Shown here: positions 23,425 to 33,576 of the stretch, piece by piece
Numbering within the stretch: position 1 is the stretch's first letter
How the letters are laid out: each line of letters starts with the position of its first letter
NCBI RefSeq assembly: GCF_023715465.1
Contig: NZ_JAMBOE010000019.1
Span: 1-64,000, forward strand
Direction of reading: 5' to 3'
Source of the DNA: Paenibacillus macerans
Lineage (GTDB): Bacteria; Bacillota; Bacilli; Paenibacillales; Paenibacillaceae
Length of the DNA: 64,000 nucleotides
Program-made: the position numbers and the translations under genes
Notes under the pieces: model-generated
What the model saw: only the letters and a program-made list of their open reading frames with translations
Database searches by the model: none
What the model was told of the DNA's origin: nothing

Positions 23425-25537
23425 ACAAACCGAAGATAAGAACGTCTACAGAGTTCAAGGCTTTACGTGTACGAATTGCGCAGGTATTTTCGAGAAAAAC
23501 GTAAAAAATCTGCCTGGCGTCCGTGATGCGCAGGTCAATTTCGGGGCATCGAAAATTACCGTCTACGGTAATACGACAATTGAGGATTTGGAAAAAGCAG
23601 GGGCATTTGAAAGCCTGAAAGTCACCCCTGAAAAACAACGGACGATTGAAAAGAAAAAGCCCTTTTTGCAAGAGCATTGGAACGTGGCGCTTTCTGCCGT
23701 ATTGCTCGTAGCGGGTTACGTTCTGGGCGAAGGAAGCATTTTGGCCGATCTTACTTTTGCAGCTTCTATAATCATTGGCGGCTACAAGCTCTTCGAAAAA
23801 GGGCTTAAAAATCTTTTCCGGTTTCAGTTCGATATGAACGCCCTTATGACAGTCGCTATTATCGGTGCCGCGGCAATCGGTCAATGGGGTGAAGGTGCGA
23901 CTGTTGTGATCCTGTTTGCGATTAGTGAAGTGTTGGAGCGTTACTCCATGGAAAAAGCCCGGCAATCCATTCGCTCCCTTATGGATATTGCACCAAAGGA
24001 AGCGCTGATCCGGCGTGGTTCTGAAGAAATGACGGTAAATGTCGATGATATACAAATTAGCGATATCATGATTGTAAAGCCCGGCCAGAAGCTTGCAATG
24101 GACGGCGTCGTTTTGAAAGGGACATCAACGATTAACCAAGCTGCGATAACCGGCGAATCGGTCCCTGTGGCAAAAACCATTGACGATGAAGTATTTGCTG
24201 GCACCTTGAACGAAGAAGGCTTGCTTGAAGTTAAAGTAACGAAACGAGTCGAGGACACCACGATTTCCAAAATAATCCACTTAGTTGAAGAAGCACAAGC
24301 GGAACGCGCGCCGTCTCAAGCTTTTATTGATCGGTTTGCAAAATATTATACCCCTGCCATTATGATCCTGGCGTTTGGGATCGCGGTTGTTCCTCCGCTT
24401 TTTGCGGGAGCCGATTGGGGGGATTGGATTTATAGAGGGCTGGCATTACTCGTTGTAGGCTGCCCTTGCGCATTGGTTATTTCAACACCAGTTTCTATTG
24501 TTACGGCGATTGGCAATGCGGCGAAAAACGGTGTTCTCATCAAAGGGGGCATTCACCTTGAAGAAGCCGGCAGATTATCGGCCATTGCGTTTGATAAAAC
24601 AGGCACGCTAACAAAAGGGTTTCCAGAGGTTACAAATTTCATTTCTTTCGGCAAAAATGAAAATGAGCTGCTGTCCGTCGCGGCGGTTATCGAAAAAGGC
24701 TCCCAGCATCCGCTTGCGTCAGCGATTATCCGGAAAGCCGGGCAAGATGGTGCGGATTTATCGCTCAATGTTACAGAATTCCAATCCATTACAGGAAAAG
24801 GCGTAAAAGCGAAAGTAAACGATGAGCTGTTCTATATCGGCAATCCCAAACTTTTTAACGAGCTGCATGGCAGCATAAATCAAGATACTGCAAGCGAAAT
24901 CGAGGAATTGCAAAAACAAGGTAAAACCGTAATGGTCTTAGGCACCGACCAACAAATCCTTGCACTTATTGCGGTAGCGGACGATGTTCGTGATTCCAGC
25001 AAGAACGTTATTAAGGAACTGCACGAGATCGGTATTAAGAAAACCATCATGCTTACAGGTGACAACCAAGCGACGGCGAACGCAATTGGAAAGCAACTGA
25101 ATGTCGCAGAAGTAAAAGCTGAATTATTGCCGCAGGATAAATTGGATTACATTAAGCAGCTTCGGCAGGATTACGGTAAGGTAGCGATGATCGGCGACGG
25201 TGTAAACGATGCCCCTGCCCTCGCTGCTTCAACCGTTGGTATCGCAATGGGCGGCGCGGGTACGGATACAGCCCTCGAAACCGCAGACATTGCTCTGATG
25301 GCTGACGATTTAAGAAAACTGCCCTATACCATTCGTTTAAGCCGAAAAACCCTTGCGATTATTAAGCAAAACATTACGTTCTCGCTTGGTATTAAACTGG
25401 TTGCATTAGCTCTGATTGTCCCTGGATGGCTCACGTTATGGATGGCTATTTTTGCAGACATGGGAGCGACCCTGATTGTTACGTTGAACAGCCTTCGTTT
25501 GCTTAAAATCAAAGGTAAAAAAATCGGCAATGAATAA
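23408..25537 (+). CDS. cadA: Cadmium/zinc/lead-exporting P1B-type ATPase
   Basis: The 709-residue protein pumps divalent soft metals out across the membrane. It has an N-terminal heavy-metal-associated domain (FTCTNCAGIFEKNV; CxxC), a transmembrane CPC motif (GCPCALVISTP), the phosphorylation site DKTGTLTKG, the TGD motif (MLTGDNQATA) and GDGVNDAPAL. Eight transmembrane segments are expected for this class. The start is ATG at 23408, with GGGGAG 10 bases upstream inside cadC. It is the second gene of the cadCA operon under CadC control. Confidence 0.95.
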   Translation: MEKQLEQTEDKNVYRVQGFTCTNCAGIFEKNVKNLPGVRDAQVNFGASKITVYGNTTIEDLEKAGAFESLKVTPEKQRTIEKKKPFLQEHWNVALSAVLLVAGYVLGEGSILADLTFAASIIIGGYKLFEKGLKNLFRFQFDMNALMTVAIIGAAAIGQWGEGATVVILFAISEVLERYSMEKARQSIRSLMDIAPKEALIRRGSEEMTVNVDDIQISDIMIVKPGQKLAMDGVVLKGTSTINQAAITGESVPVAKTIDDEVFAGTLNEEGLLEVKVTKRVEDTTISKIIHLVEEAQAERAPSQAFIDRFAKYYTPAIMILAFGIAVVPPLFAGADWGDWIYRGLALLVVGCPCALVISTPVSIVTAIGNAAKNGVLIKGGIHLEEAGRLSAIAFDKTGTLTKGFPEVTNFISFGKNENELLSVAAVIEKGSQHPLASAIIRKAGQDGADLSLNVTEFQSITGKGVKAKVNDELFYIGNPKLFNELHGSINQDTASEIEELQKQGKTVMVLGTDQQILALIAVADDVRDSSKNVIKELHEIGIKKTIMLTGDNQATANAIGKQLNVAEVKAELLPQDKLDYIKQLRQDYGKVAMIGDGVNDAPALAASTVGIAMGGAGTDTALETADIALMADDLRKLPYTIRLSRKTLAIIKQNITFSLGIKLVALALIVPGWLTLWMAIFADMGATLIVTLNSLRLLKIKGKKIGNE

Positions 25538-25566
25538 TTCTGGGAATTATGATCTTCTCTTTAATT

Positions 25567-25592
25567 CCGGGCCTTTTCTCAAGGCCCGGGCA
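25567..25592 (+). terminator. Hairpin after cadA
   Basis: CCGGGCCTT and AAGGCCCGG form a 9-bp stem with a 5-nt loop 30 bp after the cadA stop. No T-run follows, so termination may be inefficient. Confidence 0.5.
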
Positions 25593-25599
25593 GACTTGA

Positions 25600-25872
25600 T
25601 CTGTCGTTCCCAATCCGGACCAGTGTTTTCATGAAATGATTCGGGTTACTCGACCTGAGGGACGTATCGTGATATTCGATAAATTCGCATGTATCAACCG
25701 GAATCCCTACGTCCCGTTTTTTATCCTCTCACCACTCTCTCGCATCTTCCCATACTCACTCACACTCCACCAGCAGTTCACCAACGGAAATATCGAGCGC
25801 CTTGTTAATGGCAACGACTTCGTAATCTTGAACGTGAGAGATTTATTTTTTTTACTGCGAATGTCGAATTAA
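25600..25872 (+). pseudogene. C-terminal remnant of a class I SAM methyltransferase
   Basis: The frame without a start reads NPDQCFHEMIRVTRPEGRIV and then IFDKF. This is the post-motif segment of UbiE-like methyltransferases (HE-M-RVTRPGGRIVIFDKF). The remainder (NGNIERLVNGNDFVIL) fits the family's C-terminal end loosely. The SAM-binding glycine motif and everything before it are missing. An ATG at 25636 could give a 78-residue product, but I regard it as a fragment. Confidence 0.6.
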
Positions 25873-25952
25873 AACAAACCGATTCCGAGTTAAGATGAAG
25901 AGGAAAGTCCCTAACGGTTACGCTAGAACATGTGCACGGGAGGAGAAAAACA

Positions 25953-26294
25953 ATGGAATTTCCAGTATGGATTCAAGACGCGATTCAGCAAAGGCTGGAC
26001 TACGTTTCGGCTCGAATCGAGCGTCATCCCGAACTGCGTGAACTTCGGTCCGAAGAACGCTCTGCTTTTGAGGCAATGTTTTCCGGTAGGGATAAAACAA
26101 AGCTCCCGGGGTTTATGGACTGGGAGGACAAGCATCACTTCAGGCGGGGTTTAGAAAATGAACGTTTGTACATGCAAGGGATGATGGACGGTGTACAACT
26201 TGCAATTGCGTTGTTTGATGATCCTCTTTTCGGTTCCGCAAAACCAAATACAACGTCAAATCCGGTAAAACCGGATACAGGGAGCGAACTGTAG
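25953..26294 (+). CDS. Small conserved-looking protein of unknown function
   Basis: The 113-residue protein (MEFPVWIQDAIQQRLDYVSA...) is mostly helical and charged. The segment PGFMDWEDKHHFRRG, then LENERLYMQGMMDGVQLA, looks like a conserved core. A short Pro/Thr-rich tail follows. No signal peptide or membrane segment is seen. The ATG at 25953 follows GGGAGGAG. I do not recognise the family with confidence. The pattern of an acidic helical core with a closing GxQLA helix recalls small Bacillota proteins of the DUF6809 kind, but this is only a suggestion. Confidence 0.6.
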   Translation: MEFPVWIQDAIQQRLDYVSARIERHPELRELRSEERSAFEAMFSGRDKTKLPGFMDWEDKHHFRRGLENERLYMQGMMDGVQLAIALFDDPLFGSAKPNTTSNPVKPDTGSEL

Positions 26295-26337
26295 GATATG
26301 CTCTTCATGAAATAAAAACTTTATAAATTCATATTCA

Positions 26338-26372
26338 AAAAACAGGCCCCCGGCACAAGTGCTGGGGGCCTG
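26338..26372 (-). terminator. Terminator of the large phosphatase gene
   Basis: CAGGCCCCCGGCAC and TGCTGGGGGCCTG form a long GC-rich stem followed, on the minus strand, by TTTTT. It is placed 23 bp after the stop codon of the minus-strand gene and also faces the small plus-strand gene. Confidence 0.88.
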
Positions 26373-26394
26373 GCTTTAAGGACCGGATGAAACT

Positions 26395-29300
26395 TTACTC
26401 ACCGGCAAGTGTGAGCGATTTTAGCATGATGACCGCCGCCTCGGCTCTTGTTGCCGTTTGCTTCGGTGCAAATTTGTTGCTGCCGATGCCTTGAACGAGG
26501 CCGTTCTCCACCGTTGCCGCAACCGCCGCTCTTGCCCATGCAGGGATCTCCGCGTCATCCGCAAACGCGGTTGACTCCTTGTCGTTCTTGGCGATGCTAA
26601 GCGCATTCGCGATCATGGTTACCATCTCGGCGCGGCTGATCTTCGCATTCGGCCTGAAGCTGCCGTCCCCGTAGCCGTTCACGATTCCGGCCTGCACGGC
26701 TTGTGCGACGCCTTGCTTCGCCCACTCGCCGATGCTTGCCTGATCGGTAAACTCCAGGGAAGCTCCGTTTCCTTGCAGCTTCAACATGCGGGCCAGCATG
26801 ACCGCAAACTCAGCGCGGGTAACCTCGCCCTTCGGCTTGAACGTACCGTCGGCATAGCCGCCGACAATGCTCTTCATAGCCGCCTCCTGAATGCTTGCTT
26901 CCGCCCAGTGGCCTGCAATGTCGCTAAACTTCACTTCCACGTTCTCTTCAGGCTTGGTTTCAGGATTTTCTTCAACTTTCTTATCTACGGCGAATACCGC
27001 GAACTTCGTGAAATGATCGACTTCAGCCGTAATCCGGTCGCCGCTCACCTTGCCACCGATTTCCACCCAACCCTTTTTCACCTCATCATAGTAGAAGAGA
27101 GATGCGGTTTGATTCGCGCCGACCATTTTCGGATCGAACGTTAATGTGATCGTGATCGGCTTCAAGAATTTTTCCGTGAAGTTTTTCAAAATTTCATACA
27201 CCGGGCTAAGAAGAACGTCTTTATTCGTTACGAGCTGCGAAGTATTGGGCACCTTCTCAACTGTAATCGTTAATGGTTTCTCTGATGCTCCAGCAGGAAC
27301 CGCAATGGTAACGGCGTTATTCGCAAACTGGGCCGTGCCGCCGGTGCCGGCAGGCAGCGTTTGTTTGTTGTCGTCCGAAGGCGTTACAGTACTTCCGCCT
27401 CCGTTGCCACTACTATTGCCAGTGCCTCCGTTATTTCCGCCGCCTCCTGAAGCGGCCGCACGTTTGACGATAATCGTGTAAACTTTCGTTGCCACTCCAT
27501 CCTCTGCTGTTACGGTAACCGTTACGGTATTGTCTCCTACAACCAGATTGTCGCCGCCTGCAATTGCGACAGCAGCTTTCGCATCAGCCACAATTGCCGC
27601 AACCGTCACGGAAGATTTGCTGTTCGGCACATTCACCGTGTAGCTCGTCGTGTCGGCGCTAAATCCGCTTACTGTCGTTCCGTCCACCGTTAGGTCGCGC
27701 AAATCCACGGCGGAGTAATTCTTATCTTCCACGATCAAAGGTATCGTGTATTCAGAAGAGTTAAGGTCGTCAAAAGTGATAACAAGATCGTATGTTCCTG
27801 CAACTAACTGATCATATTCAGGAAGCTTCATGATGTCGTCATAAGCAATTTCAAGCCGTTCCTCGGGTGCGCCGTAACCTGTGCTCGGGAACCAGTAGCA
27901 ACCTGCCGCATCAAGAACCAGCGCATGATCTTTCATGATCTTCACGCTTTTTACCGCTTTTCGCCGGTTTTCCGGTTGAATGCCCAAAGCCCCGCTCCCG
28001 AAGTCCACCGTAACCCAAATGTGCGCTGCATTGGCCCTGTTGTAATATGCGCTTGTTGAAACAAGGCTTGGAACCGTGCCGGATGTGGCATCGGCAAGCT
28101 TGAAGGTGACGTTGATCGTGTGCACCTCATTCACAGTATCAAAAGTATACTCGCCTGCCGCAGCCGCCGCCGGGTTCTCCACTCCGTCAACTTTTACGGT
28201 ATCTATTTCAAAATATTGGTTTGGCGTGAAGGTAAACTTTTGGCTTTGTCCTCGCTCGACCAAAACGTATCCATCTGGAGAAATTGCTCCGCCCGAACCG
28301 GCCGATGCAATAATGGTTACGAAGTTATCTTCATCTCCGCCTACATCAAGAACTCTAGGTACCGGAATGTTTCTAGTCCCGTCCCAATCCCAAGCGTTGG
28401 CAAAGTCCCATCCTAAAGCTTCGAAAGTTGCTTTTTGCGCAAAATCAGCGGCCGTCTTTCCTGCAAAAACCGCAGCGATTCCCGTGGGCAGTCCGCTTGT
28501 GCTCAACTTGTCTCCGTCATAGTAGTTCAATTGATTTGGGTCGATGATCGGCCTGCTGCCGGACCAATAGCCTGCTAATTTACCAGGTGCGGCCTCATAT
28601 ACTGCGTTGGTCACCGCATTGCCATTAAAGGTTTGAAGCAGGCTGCCTGAAGAACCGCCCATATCGCCGATAACAGCACCGTAATATTGCCCTCCGTCCG
28701 TTCCAGTAATCGTACCCGCCACATAGTTATTAAGAACGACTTTGCCCGTTGTCGTATCTTTTTGGGTAAGCGGCGAACCTGAATTGTTCCAGTTGCTTCC
28801 TCCGATCAAGCCTCCGCCGGTTTTGCCATAAACATCTGCGGTGACTGAGGAATTTTGCAAAGTACCCGCATGGAGCAGCCCTACTATACCGCCCGTATAG
28901 CCGCCACCGGTTATTTTGCCGTCCACATAACTGTTCTCAATCGTACCGATGGAAGTCCCCGCAATGGCTCCCGTGCTGTTGCCGCCGGTAATATCCGCAT
29001 TCACCAATTTAACATTTACCGCTCTTCCGCCGCTGCCTATATAAGCAAAGAGGCCCGTGTTATTGTTGCTGCTCTCTATGGTCAAATTGCTGATTGTATA
29101 ACCATTTCCGTTAAATGTGCCTAAGAATGGAGCTGGCGTAGTACCGCCCCCGATCGCGGAGAAAGCCACATCTTGCATATCGATATCGGCCGTCAACTCA
29201 TATTTTCCGCCAATCGGGTAGGCGGCTGTGCCGAACTGTTCGGAAAATGCCGCCAATTCGCCGGCTGTTCCAATCTTTACAACGGCTGTGCCGCTGCCGG

Positions 29301-32300
29301 CAAGAGGCGTGGCCTTGGCTGTAGGCGAGCTTGTGGCGATTCCGTTATAAAAACCCGTTCCCGAGGCCACGGCGCGCAAATACATCCCTACATCCGCCGC
29401 TTTGATCCTATAATTTGCCGAGGTTTCTCCTTCAATGGCCGTCCACTCCGCGCCGTCCGCCGAACGCTCCCATCTGAAAGCGGCGGTAGCACCCGCTGGA
29501 GTCAGGGATGCCTTCAACGTTTGCCCTTCTTTGGCAATCCCGGAAATGGCAACATCCGTTAGGGTCAACTCGCCTACGTCCTGCGGAACCGCCGGATAGC
29601 TCCATGCCGATAAATCGGGCATACGCGGGGTATCGGTGACAAGCACGTCGCTTTCCCCGGTCACCAAGGTTCCACTGGCATCGAATCCTTTACTTGTCAC
29701 TCGGATTTCAGTCGGTGAAATGGAAATATTCGAGAAACCCGGCCCTATGGCTCTTACATCTACATAAGCATAGTTGGCAGGGTTATTTTTGGCAGGATCG
29801 TAATAGGTTCCCCGTCTGTCGTTATTTCCGGAATAGTTTGTAATATAGGTTGTTCCATTGCCGTAAGTCTGTGGATCAATCACGGCGCCATTCGCATACA
29901 GGTTGGTGCGTGCATAGAGATGGTCATGACCCATGAGCACCACATCAATTCCCGCTTCATCAAAAGCGTTGGTCCAGGATGCCACAGGATTGGCCATACG
30001 ATATCCGAAAAGAGATTTGTGCATAATGGCAACACGCCACTTGGTCGGGTTTTGCTTCACGACGGATTTCATCCAGTCCTGCTGCGCTTTGATTTGCGAG
30101 GTGTCATTCTGATCCTGATAATCCATCATCAAGAATAGCGTATCGCCATAAACAAAATAGTAGTTGCTGGACTCAAACTGCAGTTTGTCCATACCCGCAA
30201 CCATTCGTTGAGTACCGTCGCCGCCGCCGTAAAATGACGCGCCGTTTTTAGGCGGGTTGTAGCGCCCCAGTAGGTTTTGCAACGTCGGGTCCACCGGGTC
30301 CCAACTGCTGTTCGGAGCCCAACTGTTGCCCGCGCCGTCGTACTCATGATTTCCTGTCCCCATATACAGCGGCACGCGCGCAAATGTATCGGCATTGGAG
30401 TCAAAGAAACCATCCCATTCAGAGGTGTCAAAGCCATAAGTGACCTGGTCACCCGAGCTCAGAATAAACGAGGCATTCGGGAAATCAGCAAATGCTTGAT
30501 TGAGAGCTTTGTCATTATGACTATCATTATTGTTACTAGCTGCATGTACGTCGGTAACCCAGACAAAGTTGAACGTATCGAGATCGCCGGCAGGCGTCGT
30601 GAAACTGGCCGGCGATACCACGCTGGTAACATCCTTTGCACCGTCACCAACGCTGTATACATATTCCGTACCGGGATCAAGCACGGCCGTTTCCGCCTTA
30701 TGGCTTTGTACCGGCGCAACGGAGTACTCGGTCCCCGCACTGTTGTAATTCGCTTTTGAGATGGCGCTTGAAAGGTCTACTGTGTTATTGGTTCCCACAG
30801 CAATATTCGTAAACTTCCCTCCATTGCTCTCAAAGTCTGATTTTTTTGCATAATAGAGCTGCGTTGTCTTCGCTGTTACTGGCGTTATCCAGTTAAAGCG
30901 GGCAATATACTTGCCTGATTCTTGATTAAAGGAGTCGAATAAGAAGGTTACGGAGGTAGGCGCTTTACCGCCGCCTGTCGGCTGGGTGATCTTATCCCCT
31001 GATTTGCTAATGGTGAATGTATCGATGACACGGAAAGGATTTTCAGAGCCTGTGGCTTTATAGTACGCTTTATAGATTATCGCATTGCTCGTAACCTCCA
31101 CCTTGCTGTACACGCCGGGTGAATAAATGGCTCCGCCGCCGGTACCCGTTTTGTTGATGCGCAGGTCGTAAAAATAATCGTTCCACGAAGTGTCGCGGCT
31201 GTCCAGACTATATGCGTAATTGTAGACCGATCCGCCAATGACATAGGTAGGCGCTTCGCCGAAACCAGCCTTTTGGATACTTCCTGTCCCGGAAGAAGCG
31301 GAGGTTGTCTTTAAAGTCGATCTGGCATAGGCATGTTCATGACCGGAGAGTACCAGATCAATGCCGGCATCGGTAAATTTTTTCCCTGTCACATTATCGA
31401 TTTGATAGTGACTTGCACCCGGGTCATAAGGGGAAACATGAATATTTACGATTTTCCACGTTTTAGAAGTTCTTGCGGTTTCGTCCGCCAGAAATTGCCA
31501 TTGGATGTTGTCGTCCGCCGAGAAAGCAAACGAATTCAGCGAAACAAACAAGGCGTCTCCATATTCAAAGGAATATACGGTTCCATCCGCAGCCGGAGAC
31601 AAACCGCTAGGTTTCCTTAACGATGAATAGTCGAATCTGGCTTTATACTGCACGAAGTTACTGTCATAAGAGGTGCTGTCATGATTGCCTGGGGTTGCCA
31701 TAATCGGCAGCGTATTCAACAGGTTTTGAGCCGCATCGAAGAAATACTGCCAGTGGTCGGAATAACTTGCATCCTCTACCACATCGCCATTATGGATAAG
31801 AAATGCAGCATCCGGCTCATTCGCCTTAATATAGTCGTATAACGTGCCTGTGTTGGCATAAGTACTTACGGATGTTCCTTGTGTATCGGGACTGATCACA
31901 AAAGAAAACGGCTTATTACCGGCAGGATCCGCAGGAGCGGTAAAGCTGGCGATAGCGCTGTATCCGCTGCCGGCATTGCCAACCTTGTAATAATACGTAG
32001 TTTCAGGAACAAGATCCTGAATAATCACATTAAAGGAATGAATCGCTTTAAAGTTAGCCAGCTTATTGTCCGGAATACTATTTGTGGCAACCGGAGCAGT
32101 CATTGTGGCAGTTTTTTTCACACCACCAGCCAGGTCAGGTGATGTACCATAAATAATTTCTGAAGTATTCACTGCCGGATCCGTTACCCAATTAAAGCTC
32201 ATCGCCGATTTACCTGCTGCTGCGCCTCCGGCTATACTCATTGCAATTTGTGACGGGATTGCCGCAGGTACTGCTGCCAATGCTGTCATAGGCGGTGCAA

Positions 32301-32373
32301 GTCCAGTAATAACTAAAATTACGACTAAAAGGGTTGAGATTAATTTCGACGTTGATGTTTTTGTTCTGTGCAC
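26395..32373 (-). CDS. SLH-anchored surface protein with two purple-acid-phosphatase-like modules
   Basis: A giant exported protein (about 1992 residues from GTG 32373, which follows GAGAGGGGAC; an ATG at 32394 is 21 bp earlier without a ribosome site). A signal peptide ends near ALAA. Module 1 is Fn3-like (about 45-155) plus metallophosphoesterase (about 163-400) with motifs SPDTQ, HNGD, GNHD, NIHVSPY and GHEH. Module 2 (about 480-900) repeats this with TDVH, SSGD, GNHE, MHKS and GHDH, so both dimetal sites look complete. Ig-like, GLUG-type repeats, a bacterial beta-repeat and a cadherin-like domain follow, then a Gly/Asn linker and three SLH domains (about 1810-1990) for wall anchoring. I infer phosphomonoesterase activity at the surface. 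It is the downstream end of the organophosphate-related block. Confidence 0.85.
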   Translation of the reverse strand: MHRTKTSTSKLISTLLVVILVITGLAPPMTALAAVPAAIPSQIAMSIAGGAAAGKSAMSFNWVTDPAVNTSEIIYGTSPDLAGGVKKTATMTAPVATNSIPDNKLANFKAIHSFNVIIQDLVPETTYYYKVGNAGSGYSAIASFTAPADPAGNKPFSFVISPDTQGTSVSTYANTGTLYDYIKANEPDAAFLIHNGDVVEDASYSDHWQYFFDAAQNLLNTLPIMATPGNHDSTSYDSNFVQYKARFDYSSLRKPSGLSPAADGTVYSFEYGDALFVSLNSFAFSADDNIQWQFLADETARTSKTWKIVNIHVSPYDPGASHYQIDNVTGKKFTDAGIDLVLSGHEHAYARSTLKTTSASSGTGSIQKAGFGEAPTYVIGGSVYNYAYSLDSRDTSWNDYFYDLRINKTGTGGGAIYSPGVYSKVEVTSNAIIYKAYYKATGSENPFRVIDTFTISKSGDKITQPTGGGKAPTSVTFLFDSFNQESGKYIARFNWITPVTAKTTQLYYAKKSDFESNGGKFTNIAVGTNNTVDLSSAISKANYNSAGTEYSVAPVQSHKAETAVLDPGTEYVYSVGDGAKDVTSVVSPASFTTPAGDLDTFNFVWVTDVHAASNNNDSHNDKALNQAFADFPNASFILSSGDQVTYGFDTSEWDGFFDSNADTFARVPLYMGTGNHEYDGAGNSWAPNSSWDPVDPTLQNLLGRYNPPKNGASFYGGGDGTQRMVAGMDKLQFESSNYYFVYGDTLFLMMDYQDQNDTSQIKAQQDWMKSVVKQNPTKWRVAIMHKSLFGYRMANPVASWTNAFDEAGIDVVLMGHDHLYARTNLYANGAVIDPQTYGNGTTYITNYSGNNDRRGTYYDPAKNNPANYAYVDVRAIGPGFSNISISPTEIRVTSKGFDASGTLVTGESDVLVTDTPRMPDLSAWSYPAVPQDVGELTLTDVAISGIAKEGQTLKASLTPAGATAAFRWERSADGAEWTAIEGETSANYRIKAADVGMYLRAVASGTGFYNGIATSSPTAKATPLAGSGTAVVKIGTAGELAAFSEQFGTAAYPIGGKYELTADIDMQDVAFSAIGGGTTPAPFLGTFNGNGYTISNLTIESSNNNTGLFAYIGSGGRAVNVKLVNADITGGNSTGAIAGTSIGTIENSYVDGKITGGGYTGGIVGLLHAGTLQNSSVTADVYGKTGGGLIGGSNWNNSGSPLTQKDTTTGKVVLNNYVAGTITGTDGGQYYGAVIGDMGGSSGSLLQTFNGNAVTNAVYEAAPGKLAGYWSGSRPIIDPNQLNYYDGDKLSTSGLPTGIAAVFAGKTAADFAQKATFEALGWDFANAWDWDGTRNIPVPRVLDVGGDEDNFVTIIASAGSGGAISPDGYVLVERGQSQKFTFTPNQYFEIDTVKVDGVENPAAAAAGEYTFDTVNEVHTINVTFKLADATSGTVPSLVSTSAYYNRANAAHIWVTVDFGSGALGIQPENRRKAVKSVKIMKDHALVLDAAGCYWFPSTGYGAPEERLEIAYDDIMKLPEYDQLVAGTYDLVITFDDLNSSEYTIPLIVEDKNYSAVDLRDLTVDGTTVSGFSADTTSYTVNVPNSKSSVTVAAIVADAKAAVAIAGGDNLVVGDNTVTVTVTAEDGVATKVYTIIVKRAAASGGGGNNGGTGNSSGNGGGSTVTPSDDNKQTLPAGTGGTAQFANNAVTIAVPAGASEKPLTITVEKVPNTSQLVTNKDVLLSPVYEILKNFTEKFLKPITITLTFDPKMVGANQTASLFYYDEVKKGWVEIGGKVSGDRITAEVDHFTKFAVFAVDKKVEENPETKPEENVEVKFSDIAGHWAEASIQEAAMKSIVGGYADGTFKPKGEVTRAEFAVMLARMLKLQGNGASLEFTDQASIGEWAKQGVAQAVQAGIVNGYGDGSFRPNAKISRAEMVTMIANALSIAKNDKESTAFADDAEIPAWARAAVAATVENGLVQGIGSNKFAPKQTATRAEAAVIMLKSLTLAGE

Positions 32374-32583
32374 TCGAAGTAAGTCCCCTCTCATTATGAT
32401 ATAAGGATATTATGTTGGTAATATTTTAAATTTGATATATTTTTACGTTAAGGTTATGCAAATTTTGTCGACTTTTGGCCGTGAAAACGGATTGGCGAAA
32501 TCGAATTTCGGCAAAGTCGGTTGCAGGGAGCTAACTGTAGGGTTAATTTTGAAGGAGTAAAGATAGATTGACGGAGGGGAACC

Positions 32584-33576
32584 ATGGGACAAAGAGCAAA
32601 TCTGATTATAGTTAGAAATGATTATTACGAGTTGTATTATAGCCACTGGTGCGCAAACACACTGCCTAAAGATTTGTTTTGGGGGGAGCAACATGCCATC
32701 AAATTTATTGAAATGCAAAAGCAGGTGGATGAATCCGGATGGTTGGATGACGTTTGGGCCGAGGGCGGAGCTATTGTGGACTTAGATAAAAAGAAGCTGG
32801 TATTTTATGGCGGCGAGGATATACTTTACCATGTTCCACTCAGGAATCTCTACTTAAAGCTGATGAGAACTATTTGGTCCGGCTGGGAAATCGCATGGGC
32901 TTACGAAGGCATTTTAGATTTGGCCAACTACGTCGGTTATCCAAAGGAAAAAATATTGACGTACGGTGAAGACGATTTAAAAGATGCAAGCTTAGAACCT
33001 CCCGAAGAGAAAGATTGGGTAGACACAATAGCGAGTGTCATATTCCCTCAAAACGAACTGCTATTGTTCCCATTAAGCGGAGGTGTTGAAGTTTATTTAG
33101 CCCATGGCCTTAATATGATTCAAAAGATCAATAAATCCTATGGATATAAAAGCATTGCCTTGCGTGAATGGTCTAAGGAATTCCCTGTCGGAGGCTTCCA
33201 TATTGATATAGAACGCAGGAGATTGGAATTTTGGCATGCTAATGATATCCCCAACATATCCCATGAACTTAAATCGAAATGGTCCAGCTGGGAAGTTGTT
33301 CATCATTATGGCAATTATGAATCACATTTAAAAAGTACTGCCGGACAACTGCAATTCCAGAACATTGACCAAAATCAATTATTGGAAGATTTAAAGAGCC
33401 AGTTGCTTTGGGAATCGTCGAATCCGGTAGATACAATAACCTACATTGCCAAAAAAGAAGCCGAGGCAGGAAGAAACGTAGAAATAAACCCGCACGCTTT
33501 GCGATACGATACATATGAACTGTCCAAGGAAATTAAAGCGGAAATTCTACAACGAGCTATAGATCGCTTGCGTTAA
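32584..33576 (+). CDS. Conserved hypothetical protein, unrecognised family
   Basis: The 330-residue cytoplasmic protein starts MGQRANLIIVRNDYYELYYS. It has two similar-looking halves: each contains an aromatic-rich strand region followed by W-S-(G/S)-WE (IWSGWEIAWAYEG near 100 and KWSSWEVVHHYGNY near 235), which suggests an internal duplication. No catalytic motif is recognised. The ATG follows GGAGGGGAACC. It is convergent with an epimerase remnant whose stop lies inside its last codons. The base composition is lower in GC than the surrounding genes, so transfer is possible. Confidence 0.65.
   Translation: MGQRANLIIVRNDYYELYYSHWCANTLPKDLFWGEQHAIKFIEMQKQVDESGWLDDVWAEGGAIVDLDKKKLVFYGGEDILYHVPLRNLYLKLMRTIWSGWEIAWAYEGILDLANYVGYPKEKILTYGEDDLKDASLEPPEEKDWVDTIASVIFPQNELLLFPLSGGVEVYLAHGLNMIQKINKSYGYKSIALREWSKEFPVGGFHIDIERRRLEFWHANDIPNISHELKSKWSSWEVVHHYGNYESHLKSTAGQLQFQNIDQNQLLEDLKSQLLWESSNPVDTITYIAKKEAEAGRNVEINPHALRYDTYELSKEIKAEILQRAIDRLR

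Noticed and set aside
23408..25537. Copper-type P-ATPase (CopA) instead of CadA
   Set aside because: The preceding regulator is CadC-like with its operators, the CPC context and HMA (FTCTNCAGIFE) fit the Cd/Zn/Pb class, and no copper chaperone is adjacent.
32395..32583. Pho box upstream of the double phosphatase gene
   Set aside because: Only loosely TTAACA-like hexamers (TTAACG, ATATAT, TTAAAA) at 11-bp spacing in AT-rich DNA; not above background.
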